Shown here: positions 1-9,308 of the stretch, one piece after another
Layout: each line of letters opens with the position of its first letter
Position numbering within the stretch: position 1 is the first letter of the stretch
From: Hyphomicrobiales bacterium
Lineage (GTDB): Bacteria; Pseudomonadota; Alphaproteobacteria; Rhizobiales; Beijerinckiaceae
Assembly (NCBI GenBank): GCA_026400565.1
Contig: JAPLOV010000166.1
Coordinates: 1 to 37,102 of the forward strand
Direction: 5' to 3'
DNA length: 37,102 bases
Translations under genes and position numbers: made by a program
The notes under the pieces: generated by a model
Database searches by the model: none
Seen by the model: only the letters and a program-made list of their open reading frames with translations
Told to the model about the DNA's origin: nothing

Positions 1-32
1 CCGCAGGTGTGGACGTCGAGATCAAGCTCTGA
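1..32 (+). CDS. rpsJ: 30S ribosomal protein S10, C-terminal end only
   Basis: The reading frame at the left edge encodes AGVDVEIKL and then TGA. This matches the C-terminus of S10 (uS10; E. coli ends in AAGVDVQISLG). S10 belongs to the 30S head and also acts as NusE in antitermination. Its place directly before rplC is the standard start of the S10 operon. Only about nine codons are visible, so the call rests on this short match plus gene order. Confidence 0.85.
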   Translation, partial: AGVDVEIKL

Positions 33-65
33 TCGTTGACCTCCTCTGGGAAAGGATAAATCGCC

Positions 66-782
66 ATGAGGTCTGGTGTTATTGCACAGAAGGTCGGGAT
101 GACCCGCGTCTACAACGATGCTGGTGAGAACATTCCCGTCACCGTTCTGAAAGTCGACAACTGCCAGGTTGTCGCCCACCGCACGGTGGAAACCAACGGT
201 TACGTCGCGCTGCAGGTTGGCGTCGGCAAGGCTAAGGTCAAGAACGTGTCGAAGGCCGAGCGTGCGCGCTTTGCCGTGGCGCAGGTCGAGCCGAAGAAGA
301 AGCTCGTCGAGTTCCGGGTGGACGATAAGGGTCTGATCCCTGTCGGCGCCGAGATCACGGCTGATCACTTCGTCGCGGGGCAGTTCGTGGATGTCACGGG
401 CACCACGACCGGCAAGGGTTTCGCTGGCGGCATGAAGCGCTGGAACTTCGGCGGTCTGCGGGCCACCCACGGCGTCTCGGTTTCGCACCGTTCGATCGGT
501 TCGACCGGCGGACGTCAGGATCCCGGCAAGACCTTCAAGAACAAGAAGATGCCCGGTCACATGGGTGCCGAGACGGTAACGACGCAGAACCTCAAGGTTG
601 TGTCGACCGATGTCGATCGCGGTCTCATCCTGGTTCAGGGTGCGGTTCCTGGTGTCAACGGTGGCTGGATCAGGGTGCGGGACGCTGTCAAGCGGGCCCT
701 CCCCAAGGAAGCGCCGGTTCCCGGCAGGTTTAAGTTCAATGATGGCGCTGCCTTGGCGGCCGAAGCGGTGGAGGGTCAGTGA
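66..782 (+). CDS. rplC: 50S ribosomal protein L3
   Basis: L3 (uL3) is an early 50S assembly protein whose loop reaches toward the peptidyl-transferase centre. The 238-residue product has the usual start ([13 protein letters not shown]) and the conserved loop [20 protein letters not shown] around residues 148-167. Gln151 there corresponds to the glutamine that PrmB methylates in E. coli. The last ~35 residues are an Ala/Val/Lys-rich extension seen in alphaproteobacterial L3. An AAGGA-type ribosome binding site lies about 10 nt before the ATG. The TGA stop overlaps the next start by one base (TGATG), which suggests translational coupling to rplD. Confidence 0.98.
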   Translation: MRSGVIAQKVGMTRVYNDAGENIPVTVLKVDNCQVVAHRTVETNGYVALQVGVGKAKVKNVSKAERARFAVAQVEPKKKLVEFRVDDKGLIPVGAEITADHFVAGQFVDVTGTTTGKGFAGGMKRWNFGGLRATHGVSVSHRSIGSTGGRQDPGKTFKNKKMPGHMGAETVTTQNLKVVSTDVDRGLILVQGAVPGVNGGWIRVRDAVKRALPKEAPVPGRFKFNDGAALAAEAVEGQ

Positions 783-1402
783 TGAAACTTGATGTTACGA
801 CCCTCGACGGCACGGCCGCCGGTTCGGTTGACCTGTCCGATGCGATCTTCGGCCTCGAGCCGCGCGTCGACCTGATCCACCGTGTTGTGCGTTACCAGCT
901 CGCGAAGCGTCAGGCTGGCACGCATGCCACCTTGCTGCGCAGTGAGATCAACCGCACCAAGAAGAAGCTCTACAAGCAGAAGGGCACAGGTGGCGCACGC
1001 CATGGTGCTGCTTCGGCACCGCAATTCCGCGGCGGCGGCCGGGCCTTCGGTCCTGTGCAGCGCAGCCATGCCCACGACCTTCAGAAGCGCGTCCGCGCTC
1101 TTGGTCTGAAGCATGCGCTCTCGGCCAAGGCCAGGGATGCGTCGATCATCGTTGTTGACGATGTGAAGCTTTCCGAGCCCAAGACCAAGGCCCTGAAGGG
1201 CCAGTTTCAGAAGCTCGGCCTGGGCAGTGTCCTGATCATCGGCGGTGCGGAAATCGATCGGAACTTCGGCCTCGCTGCCCGTTCGATCCCGAATGTGGAC
1301 GTGCTGCCAGTTCAGGGCATCAACGTGTATGACATCATGCGCCGCGAAAAGCTCGTCCTGACCAAGTCGGCCGTCGATGCGCTGGAGGCGCGCTTCAAAT
1401 GA
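782..1402 (+). CDS. rplD: 50S ribosomal protein L4
   Basis: L4 (uL4) binds 23S rRNA domain I and lines the constriction of the exit tunnel; in enterobacteria it also represses its own operon. The product has 206 residues. The tunnel loop (about 60-95) carries [11 protein letters not shown] and [12 protein letters not shown] chose the ATG at 782, which overlaps the rplC stop, over the GTG one codon earlier. The end overlaps rplW by four bases (ATGA). The Gly after KGTG, where E. coli has Arg67, appears normal for this clade, so I do not read it as macrolide resistance. Confidence 0.97.
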   Translation: MKLDVTTLDGTAAGSVDLSDAIFGLEPRVDLIHRVVRYQLAKRQAGTHATLLRSEINRTKKKLYKQKGTGGARHGAASAPQFRGGGRAFGPVQRSHAHDLQKRVRALGLKHALSAKARDASIIVVDDVKLSEPKTKALKGQFQKLGLGSVLIIGGAEIDRNFGLAARSIPNVDVLPVQGINVYDIMRREKLVLTKSAVDALEARFK

Positions 1403-1695
1403 GCATGGACCCGCGCCACTATGACGTGATCGTCTCTCCGGTGATTACGGAAAAGGCCACCATTCTGTCCGAACAGAACAAGGTCGTCTTCAAGGTTCGC
1501 AAGGACGCAACGAAGCCGCAGATCAAGGCTGCGGTCGAGAAGCTGTTCGATGTCAAGGTGAAGGCCGTCAACACGATCCTCACCGAAGGCAAAATCAAGG
1601 TGTTCAAAGGCCGGCTCGGCCAGCGCTCCGACGTCAAGAAAGCGATCGTGACCCTCGAAGATGGTCAAAAGATCGATGTGACGACAGGGCTCTGA
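1399..1695 (+). CDS. rplW: 50S ribosomal protein L23
   Basis: L23 (uL23) sits at the tunnel exit and is the docking point for trigger factor and SRP. The 98-residue protein has the expected [10 protein letters not shown] motif near the N-terminus. Glu18 in it matches the trigger-factor contact Glu18 of E. coli. The basic segment around residues 60-80 is the rRNA-binding extension. Its ATG overlaps the rplD stop by four bases, so translation is probably coupled. Confidence 0.97.
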   Translation: MSMDPRHYDVIVSPVITEKATILSEQNKVVFKVRKDATKPQIKAAVEKLFDVKVKAVNTILTEGKIKVFKGRLGQRSDVKKAIVTLEDGQKIDVTTGL

Positions 1696-1715
1696 GGCGA
1701 GAAAGGACCCATCAC

Positions 1716-2558
1716 ATGGCACTCAAGCTTTACAAGCCAACGACACCCAGCATGCGCCAGCTGGTGCTGGTCGATCGCAGCGAGCTCTACAAGGGCAAGC
1801 CGGTCAAGGCACTGACGGAAGGCAAGTCGTCGTCTGGCGGCCGCAACAATCTGGGTCGCGTCACGGTCCGCTTCCGTGGCGGTGGCCACAAGCGCTCGCT
1901 GCGTCTGGTCGATTTCAAGCGTCGCGGCCACATGGGCATGCCTGCCGTGGTCGAGCGGATCGAATATGATCCGAACCGCACGGCGTTCATCGCGCTGATC
2001 AAGTATGAGGATGGGACGCTCTCCTACATCCTGGCTCCGCAGCGTCTGGCCGTTGGAGACACCGTCGTGGCCGCTGAAAGCGCCGACGTGAAGCCTGGCA
2101 ATGCCATGCCCATTGGCAACATTCCGGTGGGCACGATCGTGCACAATGTTGAGCTGAAGATCGGGAAGGGCGGTGCCATGGCCCGTTCCGCCGGCAACTA
2201 TGCGCAGATCGTCGGCCGTGACTCAGGGAGCGTCATCCTGCGGCTCAACTCCGGCGAGCAGCGTCTGGTCAATGGCCAGTGCTTCGCGACGGTGGGTGCG
2301 GTGTCGAACCCGGACCACATGAACATCTCGCTCGGCAAGGCCGGGCGCAACCGCTGGCTCGGCAAGCGTCCGCACAACCGCGGTGTCGCGATGAACCCGG
2401 TCGATCACCCGCATGGCGGCGGCGAAGGCCGCACCTCCGGTGGCCGTCATCCGGTCACGCCGTGGGGCAAGCCGACCAAGGGCAAGAAGACCCGCGTCAA
2501 CAAGCGCACCGATACATTCATCGTGGCCTCCCGCCACGCACGCAAGAAGAAGGGCTGA
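1716..2558 (+). CDS. rplB: 50S ribosomal protein L2
   Basis: L2 (uL2) is required for subunit association and peptidyl-transferase activity. The 280-residue product has the central fold and the hallmark C-terminal [14 protein letters not shown]. His231 in it corresponds to E. coli His229. The C-terminus ends in the basic SRHARKKKG. An AAGGA motif precedes the ATG by about 9 nt. Length and motifs are normal. Confidence 0.98.
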   Translation: MALKLYKPTTPSMRQLVLVDRSELYKGKPVKALTEGKSSSGGRNNLGRVTVRFRGGGHKRSLRLVDFKRRGHMGMPAVVERIEYDPNRTAFIALIKYEDGTLSYILAPQRLAVGDTVVAAESADVKPGNAMPIGNIPVGTIVHNVELKIGKGGAMARSAGNYAQIVGRDSGSVILRLNSGEQRLVNGQCFATVGAVSNPDHMNISLGKAGRNRWLGKRPHNRGVAMNPVDHPHGGGEGRTSGGRHPVTPWGKPTKGKKTRVNKRTDTFIVASRHARKKKG

Positions 2559-2563
2559 GGCTC

Positions 2564-2842
2564 ATGGCTCGTTCTGTTTGGAAAGGTCCGTTCGTTGACG
2601 GATACCTTCTGAAGAAGGCCGAAGCTGCTCGCACCGCGAGCCGCTCGGAAGTCGTCAAGATCTGGAGCCGTCGCTCCACGATCCTGCCGCAGTTCGTCGG
2701 TCTGACGTTCGGCGTCTACAACGGCCAGAAGCACATACCCGTGACAGTGACCGAAGAAATGGTGGGCCAGAAGTTTGGCGAATACTCGCCGACCCGCACG
2801 TTCTACGGTCATGCCGCGGACAAAAAAGCGAAGAGGAAGTAA
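2564..2842 (+). CDS. rpsS: 30S ribosomal protein S19
   Basis: S19 (uS19) lies in the 30S head near the A-site finger and contacts S13. The 92-residue product begins [19 protein letters not shown] and includes [19 protein letters not shown], both typical. The start is the ATG six nt after the rplB stop. A much longer frame open upstream (from 2279) lies inside rplB and is not real coding sequence. The next gene begins four bases after its stop. Confidence 0.97.
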   Translation: MARSVWKGPFVDGYLLKKAEAARTASRSEVVKIWSRRSTILPQFVGLTFGVYNGQKHIPVTVTEEMVGQKFGEYSPTRTFYGHAADKKAKRK

Positions 2843-2845
2843 GCC

Positions 2846-3229
2846 ATGAGCAAGGCTGCTACTCCCCGCGCGTTGAGCGACAAGGAAGCCCAGGCTGTGG
2901 CGCGCAATCTGCGCATCAGCCCGCAGAAGCTGAACCTCGTTGCCGGCCTCATCCGCGGCAAGAAGGTCTCCACGGCGCTTGCCGATCTCGAGTTTTCGCG
3001 CAAGCGGATCGCTCTTGACGTGCGCAAGTGCCTTCAGAGCGCCATTGCCAACGCCGAGAACAACCATTCGCTCGATGTGGACGATCTCGTCGTTGCCCAT
3101 GCCCATGTCGGCAAGGGTCTGGTGATGAAGCGTTTCCATGCCCGCGCCCGCGGCCGTGGTGCTCGTATCCTGAAGCCGTTTGCGCACATCACGATCGTGG
3201 TGCGCGAAACGCCGGCAGCGAAGGCCTGA
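2846..3229 (+). CDS. rplV: 50S ribosomal protein L22
   Basis: L22 (uL22) contacts all six 23S domains, and its beta-hairpin forms part of the exit-tunnel wall. The 127-residue protein has [20 protein letters not shown] at the N-terminal core. The hairpin segment [18 protein letters not shown] is also present, followed by HITIVV. An AGAGGAA ribosome binding site overlaps the end of rpsS. Length is as expected for the alphaproteobacterial form. Confidence 0.97.
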   Translation: MSKAATPRALSDKEAQAVARNLRISPQKLNLVAGLIRGKKVSTALADLEFSRKRIALDVRKCLQSAIANAENNHSLDVDDLVVAHAHVGKGLVMKRFHARARGRGARILKPFAHITIVVRETPAAKA

Positions 3230-3239
3230 GGAGGAAACG

Positions 3240-3959
3240 ATGGGTCAGAAAGTCAATCCGATCGGTCTTCGCCTCGGCATCAACCGCACATGGGACTCGC
3301 GCTGGTTTGCCCAGGGAGCCCAGTACGGTCAGCTGCTGCATGAGGATTTTGCGATCCGCGCCGAACTGATGAAGGTGCTCAAGCAGGCTGCCGTCTCGAA
3401 GATTATCATTGAGCGTCCTCACAAGAAGTGCCGCGTCACCATCTTGTCGGCCCGCCCTGGCGTGGTCATCGGCAAGAAGGGTGCCGACATCGAGAAGCTG
3501 CGCAAGGTGGTCATGAAGATGACCAATGCCGATGTCTCGATCAACATCGTCGAGGTCCGCAAGCCGGAAGTCGACTCGACGCTGGTGGCCGACTCGATCG
3601 CCCAGCAGCTTGAGCGTCGCGTGGCTTTCCGCCGTGCCATGAAGCGAGCCGTGCAGTCGGCCATGCGTCTGGGCGCTGAAGGCATCCGCATCAATTGCGC
3701 CGGTCGTCTCGGCGGCGCAGAGATCGCTCGCCAGGAATGGTATCGCGAAGGCCGCGTTCCGCTGCATACCATGCGTGCGGACATCGATTACGGTGTGGCC
3801 ACCGCGTTCACCACCTATGGCACGTGCGGCATCAAGGTCTGGATATTCAAGGGCGAAGTCCTTGAGCATGACCCGATGGCGCAAGACAAGCGCATGAACG
3901 AAGAGGCATCCCGTCCGTCCAGTGGTGGCGATCGCCGCCGCGAACGCGAACAAGCCTGA
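3240..3959 (+). CDS. rpsC: 30S ribosomal protein S3
   Basis: S3 (uS3) forms the mRNA entry site with S4 and S5 and has helicase-related residues. The 239-residue product starts [20 protein letters not shown] and has the KH-domain loop [15 protein letters not shown] near residues 75-90. The C-terminal domain contains [10 protein letters not shown]-like sequence ([11 protein letters not shown]). A GGAGG motif six nt before the ATG at 3240 decides the start; the open frame continues upstream into rplV. The acidic and basic tail is normal for the clade. Confidence 0.97.
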   Translation: MGQKVNPIGLRLGINRTWDSRWFAQGAQYGQLLHEDFAIRAELMKVLKQAAVSKIIIERPHKKCRVTILSARPGVVIGKKGADIEKLRKVVMKMTNADVSINIVEVRKPEVDSTLVADSIAQQLERRVAFRRAMKRAVQSAMRLGAEGIRINCAGRLGGAEIARQEWYREGRVPLHTMRADIDYGVATAFTTYGTCGIKVWIFKGEVLEHDPMAQDKRMNEEASRPSSGGDRRREREQA

Positions 3960-3977
3960 GGTTGATCGAGGTTCATC

Positions 3978-4391
3978 ATGCTTCAACCCAAGAAGACCAA
4001 TTTCCGCAAGCAGTTCAAGGGGCGCATCAGTGGCGTCGCGAAGGGCGGCACGGAACTCAACTTCGGCCAGTACGGCCTCAAGGCTCTCGAGCCGGAGCGT
4101 GTCACCGCGCGCCAGATCGAGGCAGCCCGCCGTGCCATCACCCGTGCCATGAAGCGCGCAGGCCGTGTCTGGATCCGCGTGTTCCCGGACGTGCCGGTTT
4201 CGAAGAAGCCTACCGAAGTCCGCATGGGCAAGGGCAAGGGCGCTCCCGAGTTCTGGGCGTGCCGTGTCAAGCCGGGCCGCATCATGTTCGAGGTTGAAGG
4301 CGTGAACGAGGAGATCGCCCGCGAGGCTTTCCGTCTCGGCGCGGCCAAGCTTCCGATCAAGACGCGCTTCATCCAGCGCATCGCAGAGTAA
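3978..4391 (+). CDS. rplP: 50S ribosomal protein L16
   Basis: L16 (uL16) positions the A- and P-site tRNA elbows and is added late in 50S assembly. The 137-residue protein has the conserved [16 protein letters not shown] start and the [13 protein letters not shown] motif. The Arg in VRMGKG corresponds to the residue hydroxylated by RoxA/YcfD in E. coli. A GAGG motif lies about 7-8 nt before the ATG. Nothing unusual is seen. Confidence 0.97.
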   Translation: MLQPKKTNFRKQFKGRISGVAKGGTELNFGQYGLKALEPERVTARQIEAARRAITRAMKRAGRVWIRVFPDVPVSKKPTEVRMGKGKGAPEFWACRVKPGRIMFEVEGVNEEIAREAFRLGAAKLPIKTRFIQRIAE

Positions 4392-4402
4392 GGAGAGGGA
4401 CG

Positions 4403-4615
4403 ATGAAAAACACTCAGCGCCTGTCCGACCTCAAGGTGATGTCGGCTGACCAGCTGCAGGACGAACTCCTGAAGCTGAAGAAGGAGCAGTTCAACCTGCG
4501 CTTCCAGAAGGCCACCGGCCAGATGGAAAACACCTCGCGCGTTACCGAAGTCCGCAGGGACATCGCCCGCGTGAAGACGCTGTCTCGCCATAAGTCCGGC
4601 GCGGCGAAGGCCTGA
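4403..4615 (+). CDS. rpmC: 50S ribosomal protein L29
   Basis: L29 (uL29) lies next to L23 at the tunnel exit. The 70-residue product is the expected two-helix hairpin, with [19 protein letters not shown] linking helices and RRDIARVKT in the second helix. It is preceded by GGAGAGG and followed 11 nt later by rpsQ. Confidence 0.96.
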   Translation: MKNTQRLSDLKVMSADQLQDELLKLKKEQFNLRFQKATGQMENTSRVTEVRRDIARVKTLSRHKSGAAKA

Positions 4616-4626
4616 AGGAGAAGAAC

Positions 4627-4851
4627 ATGCCAAAACGCGTACTCCAGGGCGTCGTTGTCAGCGACAAGGTGAAGGTCGAGCGCCGGTTCACTCATCCGCT
4701 TCTCAAGAAGACGGTGCGCCGGAGCAAGAATTACCACGCGCATGATGAAACCAACCGCTTCAAGGCGGGTGATCTGGTCTGGATCGAAGAATCCGCACCA
4801 ATCTCCAAGTTGAAGCGCTGGGTTGTGCTGGAGAGCGCGCCGAAGGCGTGA
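4627..4851 (+). CDS. rpsQ: 30S ribosomal protein S17, apparently with a six-residue internal deletion
   Basis: S17 (uS17) is a primary 16S rRNA binder in the 5' domain. The product has 74 residues; the family is usually about 78-84. The start ([14 protein letters not shown]) and the later [29 protein letters not shown] segments are normal. However, SDK (residues 12-14) runs straight into VKVERRF. Homologues as I recall them have SDK, then about six residues of the type NDKTVV, then VKVERRF. The missing part is the turn and strand of the first beta-hairpin. The frame is intact on both sides, so this is an in-frame loss of about 18 bases rather than a frameshift. Confidence 0.94.
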   Translation: MPKRVLQGVVVSDKVKVERRFTHPLLKKTVRRSKNYHAHDETNRFKAGDLVWIEESAPISKLKRWVVLESAPKA

Positions 4852-4980
4852 TCTCCATTCGTTTGGCTGGGGGCCTTCAGGCGCGCGGTGCATCCACGTG
4901 CCATTCCATGAAGCTCCCGACAGTCGTAGTCCGGCATTGCGTCCGGAAACCGGTCTGAACACAGAGAAAGGATCACGGCC
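4852..4980 (+). other. Spacer between the S10-type and spc-type gene blocks
   Basis: This 129-nt gap separates rpsQ from rplN, where the S10 and spc operons meet in many bacteria. I see no ORF with a ribosome binding site and no convincing promoter. It contains three CCGG blocks at about 4930-4955 that could form short alternative stems. It ends with the AGAAAGGA ribosome binding site of rplN. Confidence 0.4.
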
Positions 4981-5349
4981 ATGATCCAGGTGCAAACCAA
5001 TCTCGAGGTCGCCGACAATTCGGGCGCCCGTCGGGTTATGTGCATCAAGGTCCTCGGTGGCTCCAAGCGTCGTTATGCTGGGGTCGGCGATGTTATCGTT
5101 GTGTCCATCAAGGAAGCCATTCCGCGTGGGCGCGTGAAGAAGGGCGACGTCATGAAGGCTGTCGTTGTTCGCACCGCGAAGGACGTTCAGCGTGTGGATG
5201 GCTCCGTCATCCGCTTCGACAAGAACGCCGCCGTTCTGATCAACAACCAGAAGGAGCCGATCGGCACCCGTATCTTCGGGCCCGTTCCGCGTGAACTGCG
5301 TGGCAAGAACCACATGAAAATCATCTCGCTGGCGCCGGAGGTGCTCTGA
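4981..5349 (+). CDS. rplN: 50S ribosomal protein L14
   Basis: L14 (uL14) lies at the subunit interface, forms bridge B8 and is the docking site of RsfS. The 122-residue protein starts [17 protein letters not shown] and contains [13 protein letters not shown] and [18 protein letters not shown], all hallmark segments. The TGA overlaps the ATG of rplX by one base, so the two are likely coupled. Confidence 0.98.
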   Translation: MIQVQTNLEVADNSGARRVMCIKVLGGSKRRYAGVGDVIVVSIKEAIPRGRVKKGDVMKAVVVRTAKDVQRVDGSVIRFDKNAAVLINNQKEPIGTRIFGPVPRELRGKNHMKIISLAPEVL

Positions 5350-5666
5350 TGGCCGCGAAGATCAAGAAGGGCGACAAGGTCGTCGTCATCACGGGCCGTG
5401 ACAAGGGAAAGGCCGGTGAAGTCCTGAGCGTGAGCCCGACCGAGGGGAGGGCCGTCGTGCGCGGCGTCAACCTCGTAAAGCGCCACACCAAGGCCACAAT
5501 GCAGTCCGAGGGCGGCATCATCTCGAAGGAAGCAGCGATCCAGCTGAGCAACCTTCAGATCGCCGATCCGAAGGATGGCAAGCCGTCCCGCGTCGGGTTC
5601 AAGTTTCTGGAAGATGGCCGCAAGGTCCGTTTTGCCAAGCGTTCGGGAGATCTGATCGATGGCTGA
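5349..5666 (+). CDS. rplX: 50S ribosomal protein L24
   Basis: L24 (uL24) is an assembly-initiator protein near the tunnel exit. The 105-residue product has the KOW motif at the N-terminus ([22 protein letters not shown]). It then has [11 protein letters not shown] and the C-terminal [13 protein letters not shown]. Its end overlaps the start of rplE by eight bases. Confidence 0.97.
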   Translation: MAAKIKKGDKVVVITGRDKGKAGEVLSVSPTEGRAVVRGVNLVKRHTKATMQSEGGIISKEAAIQLSNLQIADPKDGKPSRVGFKFLEDGRKVRFAKRSGDLIDG

Positions 5667-6216
5667 GGCTCAATACACTCCGCGCCTGCGCAAGCACTAC
5701 GATGAGGTCGTGCGCCCGGCGATGATCGAACAGTTCGGCTACAAGAACGCGCTCGAGGTGCCGATGATCACCAAGGTGGTCCTGAACATGGGCGTGGGCG
5801 AGGGCACCGCAGACCGCAAGAAGGTCGACACAGCTGCCGCCGACCTGGCGCTGATCGCCGGCCAGAAGCCGGTCATCACCAAGGCCCGCAACGCCATCGC
5901 CGGCTTCAAGCTGCGCGAGAACCTGGCTATCGGTGCAAAGGTGACGCTGCGCAAGCAGCGCATGTACGAGTTTGTGGACCGGCTGGTCACGATCGCGCTT
6001 CCCCGCGTTCGCGACTTCCGCGGCCTCAATCCGAAGTCCTTCGATGGTGCGGGCAACTTTGCCCTCGGCATCAAGGAGCATCTGGTGTTCCCCGAGATTG
6101 CCTACGACAAGGTCGATGCGGTCTGGGGCATGGATGTGATTGTCTGCACCACCGCCAAGACGGATGACGAAGCGCGTGCGCTTCTGAAGCTGTTCAACTT
6201 CCCGTTCCGGACGTGA
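5659..6216 (+). CDS. rplE: 50S ribosomal protein L5
   Basis: L5 (uL5) binds 5S rRNA in the central protuberance and contacts P-site tRNA and S13. The 185-residue protein contains [30 protein letters not shown] and [21 protein letters not shown] in order. The ATG lies within the last codons of rplX. Length matches the family. Confidence 0.97.
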   Translation: MAEAQYTPRLRKHYDEVVRPAMIEQFGYKNALEVPMITKVVLNMGVGEGTADRKKVDTAAADLALIAGQKPVITKARNAIAGFKLRENLAIGAKVTLRKQRMYEFVDRLVTIALPRVRDFRGLNPKSFDGAGNFALGIKEHLVFPEIAYDKVDAVWGMDVIVCTTAKTDDEARALLKLFNFPFRT

Positions 6217-6251
6217 GCTGAAGGCTCAAACGCGGCAACCAGGAGATCAAG

Positions 6252-6557
6252 ATGGCTAAAAAGAGCTCCATCGAAAATAACAAGCGTCGTCAGAAGCTTG
6301 TGAAGAAGTTTGCCGGCCGGCGCGAGCGTTTGCTGGCCGTGGCAAATGACGAGAACAAGGCCATGGACGCGCGCTTCGAAGCTCGCCTCAAGCTGGCGGC
6401 CCTGCCGCGCAACGGTTCGAAGACACGCGTTCGCAACCGCTGCGAAGTGTCCGGCCGCCCGCGCGCCGTTTATCGCAAGCTGAAGATGAGCCGTATTGCG
6501 ATGCGTGAACTCGGCAACAAGGGTCTGGTTCCAGGCCTGGTCAAGTCGAGCTGGTGA
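6252..6557 (+). CDS. rpsN: 30S ribosomal protein S14, zinc-independent form
   Basis: S14 (uS14) is a 30S head protein beside S3 and S10. At 101 residues and without the two CxxC pairs, this is the long C-minus form. It starts [20 protein letters not shown] and ends with [16 protein letters not shown] and [11 protein letters not shown]. An AGGAG motif lies about 7 nt before the ATG. Confidence 0.97.
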   Translation: MAKKSSIENNKRRQKLVKKFAGRRERLLAVANDENKAMDARFEARLKLAALPRNGSKTRVRNRCEVSGRPRAVYRKLKMSRIAMRELGNKGLVPGLVKSSW

Positions 6558-6568
6558 GGAGATAAGCC

Positions 6569-6967
6569 ATGACGATCATTGATCCGTTGGGCGATATGCT
6601 CACCCGTATCCGCAACGCCCAGATGCGCCGCAAGTCGCGCGTGTCGACCCCCGGCTCCAAGCTTCGGGCCCGCGTGCTCGACGTGCTGCAGTCGGAAGGC
6701 TATATCCGCGGCTATGCCTCGACCGAGCATGCCGATGGGCGTTCGGAATTCGACATCGAACTCAAGTACTACGAAGGCCAGCCTGTCATTCGCTCGATCG
6801 AGCGCGTGTCGAAGCCGGGCCGCCGTGTGTATGCCTCCGTAGACACGATGCCGCGCGTGGCCGATGGCCTTGGCGTGACGATCATTTCCACGCCCAAGGG
6901 CGTGATGGCGGATCACTCCGCCCGCGAGATGAACGTCGGCGGCGAAGTGCTCTGCAAGATCTTCTGA
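6569..6967 (+). CDS. rpsH: 30S ribosomal protein S8
   Basis: S8 (uS8) binds the central domain of 16S rRNA; in E. coli it also represses spc-operon translation at the rplE start. The 132-residue product begins with [14 protein letters not shown] and ends with the conserved [31 protein letters not shown] region. The spacing to rpsN is 11 nt. I did not recognise an S8-binding mimic near rplE. Confidence 0.97.
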   Translation: MTIIDPLGDMLTRIRNAQMRRKSRVSTPGSKLRARVLDVLQSEGYIRGYASTEHADGRSEFDIELKYYEGQPVIRSIERVSKPGRRVYASVDTMPRVADGLGVTIISTPKGVMADHSAREMNVGGEVLCKIF

Positions 6968-6982
6968 CGGGAGAACGAAACC

Positions 6983-7516
6983 ATGTCTCGCGTAGGAAAG
7001 AAGCCCGTTGCCGTGCCTGCAGGCGTGACCGCCTCGGTCACCGGCCAGCATGTGAAGGTCAAGGGTGCGAAGGGCGAGTTGTCGTTCAGCGCGCCCGACG
7101 AAGTGGTCGTCGCCATGGACAATGGCCAGATCACGGTCACGCCAAAAGGGCAGGACAAGCGCTCGCGCGCCATGTGGGGCATGTCCCGCGCCCAGGTTGC
7201 CAACCTGATGGTCGGCGTGTCGAATGGCTTTGAAAAGAAGCTCGAGATCACCGGCGTCGGTTACAAGGCCGCCGTCCAGGGCAAGATCCTGAAGCTCTCG
7301 CTCGGCTACTCGCACGATATCGATTACGAGATCCCGGCCGGCATCACCATCGTGACGCCCAAGCCCACGGAAATCAATATTTCGGGCATCGACAAGCAGG
7401 TTGTCGGGCAGACTGCAGCCGAGATTCGCGACTATCGTGGTCCCGAGCCCTACAAGGGCAAGGGCGTCAGGTACGCCGGCGAATTCATCTTCCGCAAGGA
7501 AGGCAAGAAGAAGTAA
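6983..7516 (+). CDS. rplF: 50S ribosomal protein L6
   Basis: L6 (uL6) sits at the base of the L7/L12 stalk near the factor-binding site. The 177-residue protein starts [15 protein letters not shown] and has two similar alpha/beta halves. The second half carries the conserved [31 protein letters not shown] motif and GVRYAGE. GGGAGAACG precedes the ATG. Confidence 0.97.
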   Translation: MSRVGKKPVAVPAGVTASVTGQHVKVKGAKGELSFSAPDEVVVAMDNGQITVTPKGQDKRSRAMWGMSRAQVANLMVGVSNGFEKKLEITGVGYKAAVQGKILKLSLGYSHDIDYEIPAGITIVTPKPTEINISGIDKQVVGQTAAEIRDYRGPEPYKGKGVRYAGEFIFRKEGKKK

Positions 7517-7527
7517 GGACGCGGTCT

Positions 7528-7887
7528 ATGACGAAGCTTTCTCTCTCAGAGCGCCGCAAGGCGCGCGTCCGCAGGGCAATCCGGGCTGCCGCCAATGGCC
7601 GTCCGCGCCTGTCCGTGCACCGCACCAACAAGCAGATCTATGCCCAGATCATCGACGACGAGAAGGGCGTGACGATCGTTGCGGCCTCATCGCTCGAAGG
7701 CGATCTCAAGGGTGCAATCAAGTCCGGCGCCAATGTCGAGGCGGCTGCCGCCATCGGCAAGGCGATCGCCGAGCGCGCTGTCAAGGCAGGGGTTGTCGAG
7801 GTCGTGTTTGACCGTGGCGCCTATCTGTATCATGGCCGCGTCAAGGCCCTAGCGGAAGCGGCTCGCGAAGGCGGCCTGAGCTTCTGA
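7528..7887 (+). CDS. rplR: 50S ribosomal protein L18
   Basis: L18 (uL18) binds 5S rRNA together with L5. The 119-residue protein has the basic N-terminal tail ([24 protein letters not shown]), the [14 protein letters not shown] strand and the C-terminal [26 protein letters not shown]. It is followed by an unusually long spacer that contains a perfect inverted repeat. Confidence 0.97.
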   Translation: MTKLSLSERRKARVRRAIRAAANGRPRLSVHRTNKQIYAQIIDDEKGVTIVAASSLEGDLKGAIKSGANVEAAAAIGKAIAERAVKAGVVEVVFDRGAYLYHGRVKALAEAAREGGLSF

Positions 7888-7931
7888 TCGAGACCCGCGG
7901 CTCAGCCTGCGGTCCATTCCCAGCCTTTGCC

Positions 7932-7973
7932 GATGCTTTCAGGTTGACACAGCCTGAAAGCATCTGCTTTTAG
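7932..7973 (+). promoter_or_regulatory. Perfect 12-bp hairpin, with TTGACA in its loop, between rplR and rpsE
   Basis: GATGCTTTCAGG (7932-7943) and CCTGAAAGCATC (7953-7964) are exact inverted complements around a 9-nt loop. TGCTTTTAG follows. The RNA would make a strong stem with a short U-run, resembling a weak intrinsic terminator or processing site. The loop reads TTGACACAG, so a -35-like TTGACA (7944-7949) lies inside, with a poor TTTTAG -10 candidate 18 nt downstream. The 142-nt spacer is long for this gene pair. Which role applies, if any, is open. Confidence 0.55.
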
Positions 7974-8029
7974 GGCGCTGCTCAAGCGAGCGGGCGCAGA
8001 TGCGTGACCCGCGCAAGTAAGAGGACATC

Positions 8030-8593
8030 ATGGCAAGAGAACCCCGTCCGGAACGTGGCGAGAAAGTCGACAGCGAATTCGTCGATCGCCTCGTCCACAT
8101 CAACCGCGTTGCCAAGACCGTGAAGGGTGGCCGCCGCATGGCGTTCGCGGCCCTCGTGGTGGTTGGCGATCAGAAGGGCCGCGTCGGCTTCGGCCACGGC
8201 AAGGCCCGCGAAGTTCCCGAAGCGATCCGCAAGGCAACCGAGTCGGCCAAGCGCTCGCTCGTGCGCGTGCCGCTCAAGGAAGGCCGCACACTGCATCATG
8301 ACGTCGTTGGCCGCCATGGCGCTGGACGCGTCGTGCTGCGTGCCGCCCCTGCCGGTACCGGCATCATTGCCGGTGGTCCGATGCGCGCTGTATTCGAAAC
8401 TGTCGGCATCCAGGATGTGGTGTCGAAGTCGCTCGGCTCGTCGAACCCCTACAACCTCGTCCGTGCCACGTTCTCGGCGCTCAAGAACGAGGATAGCCCG
8501 CGTGGTGTCGCGGCTCGTCGCAACCTCAAGGTGTCGCAGCTGCAGACACGTCGTCGGGACTCCGATGCTGCGGCTGTCGAGACCGAAGCCTGA
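8030..8593 (+). CDS. rpsE: 30S ribosomal protein S5
   Basis: S5 (uS5) contributes to decoding accuracy and mRNA entry. The 187-residue product has an N-terminal extension ([15 protein letters not shown]). The double-stranded-RNA-binding-like domain follows ([19 protein letters not shown]) and then the C-terminal [15 protein letters not shown] and [15 protein letters not shown] motifs. GAGGACATC precedes the ATG. Translation starts after the long rplR-rpsE spacer. Confidence 0.97.
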   Translation: MAREPRPERGEKVDSEFVDRLVHINRVAKTVKGGRRMAFAALVVVGDQKGRVGFGHGKAREVPEAIRKATESAKRSLVRVPLKEGRTLHHDVVGRHGAGRVVLRAAPAGTGIIAGGPMRAVFETVGIQDVVSKSLGSSNPYNLVRATFSALKNEDSPRGVAARRNLKVSQLQTRRRDSDAAAVETEA

Positions 8594-8605
8594 GAGGGTT
8601 GACCG

Positions 8606-8794
8606 ATGGCTGACAAGACCATTGTGGTCGAGCAGATTGGCTCGCCGATCCGTCGGGTACACCAGCAGCGCGAGACGCTGGTGGGCCTTGGCCTGAACAA
8701 GATTCGTCGTCGCTCCACGCTGGAAGACACCCCCGCCATTCGCGGGATGATCGAGCGCGTGAAGCACCTCGTCCGTATCGTCGACGCGAAGTGA
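8606..8794 (+). CDS. rpmD: 50S ribosomal protein L30
   Basis: L30 (uL30) is a small 23S-binding protein. The 62-residue product has the family pattern of [27 protein letters not shown] and [13 protein letters not shown]. The 12-nt gap to rpsE and 10-nt gap to rplO fit the conserved rpsE-rpmD-rplO order. Confidence 0.96.
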   Translation: MADKTIVVEQIGSPIRRVHQQRETLVGLGLNKIRRRSTLEDTPAIRGMIERVKHLVRIVDAK

Positions 8795-8804
8795 GGGCCT
8801 AACG

Positions 8805-9281
8805 ATGAAACTCACAGATCTTCGTGACAATCCCGGTGCCACCAAGGAGCGCATGCGCGTTGGTCGCGGCATCGGTTCCGGCAAGGGCAAGACGGCCGGT
8901 CGCGGCGTCAAGGGCCAGAAGGCCCGCACCGGCGTTGCCGTCAAGGGCTTCGAGGGTGGCCAGATGCCGCTGCATCGCCGCCTGCCCAAGCGCGGTTTTT
9001 CGAACGTTGTGTTCGCGCGCGACCTGAACGAGGTCAACATCGGGCGCGTGCAGCAGGCTGTCGATGCGGGCAAACTCGCCGCCGGTTCGGTGGTGACGGT
9101 CGAGGCGCTGGTTGTTGCCGGTGTCTGCTCGAAGCCGCGCGACGGGGTCAAGATCCTCGGTATTGGCGAGATTTCCGCCAGGCTGAGCTTCGAGGTAACG
9201 GGCGCGTCCAAGTCGGCGGTGGAAGCCATCGAGAAGGCGGGCGGTTCCGTCAAAATTCTCGGTGCCGCTTCACAGGCGTGA
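8805..9281 (+). CDS. rplO: 50S ribosomal protein L15
   Basis: L15 (uL15) is a late-assembly 50S protein. The 158-residue product starts [34 protein letters not shown]-like, a glycine- and lysine-rich extension. The [17 protein letters not shown] motif follows and then a globular domain with [10 protein letters not shown]. It is followed by a 246-nt spacer before secY. Confidence 0.97.
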   Translation: MKLTDLRDNPGATKERMRVGRGIGSGKGKTAGRGVKGQKARTGVAVKGFEGGQMPLHRRLPKRGFSNVVFARDLNEVNIGRVQQAVDAGKLAAGSVVTVEALVVAGVCSKPRDGVKILGIGEISARLSFEVTGASKSAVEAIEKAGGSVKILGAASQA

Positions 9282-9308
9282 TCGGCGCGCCTACATGAGA
9301 TGAGCGGG

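Noticed and set aside
1000-1030. Gly instead of Arg after KGTG in the L4 tunnel loop as a macrolide-resistance change
   Set aside because: [11 protein letters not shown] is, as far as I recall, the normal sequence in Hyphomicrobiales.
2279-2563. A long N-terminal extension of S19
   Set aside because: It lies inside rplB in another frame; S19 of 92 residues starting at 2564 matches the family exactly.
4930-4955. CCGG-rich block in the rpsQ-rplN spacer as a regulatory RNA
   Set aside because: The possible stems are only four bases long and mutually exclusive, so there is too little to support a structure.
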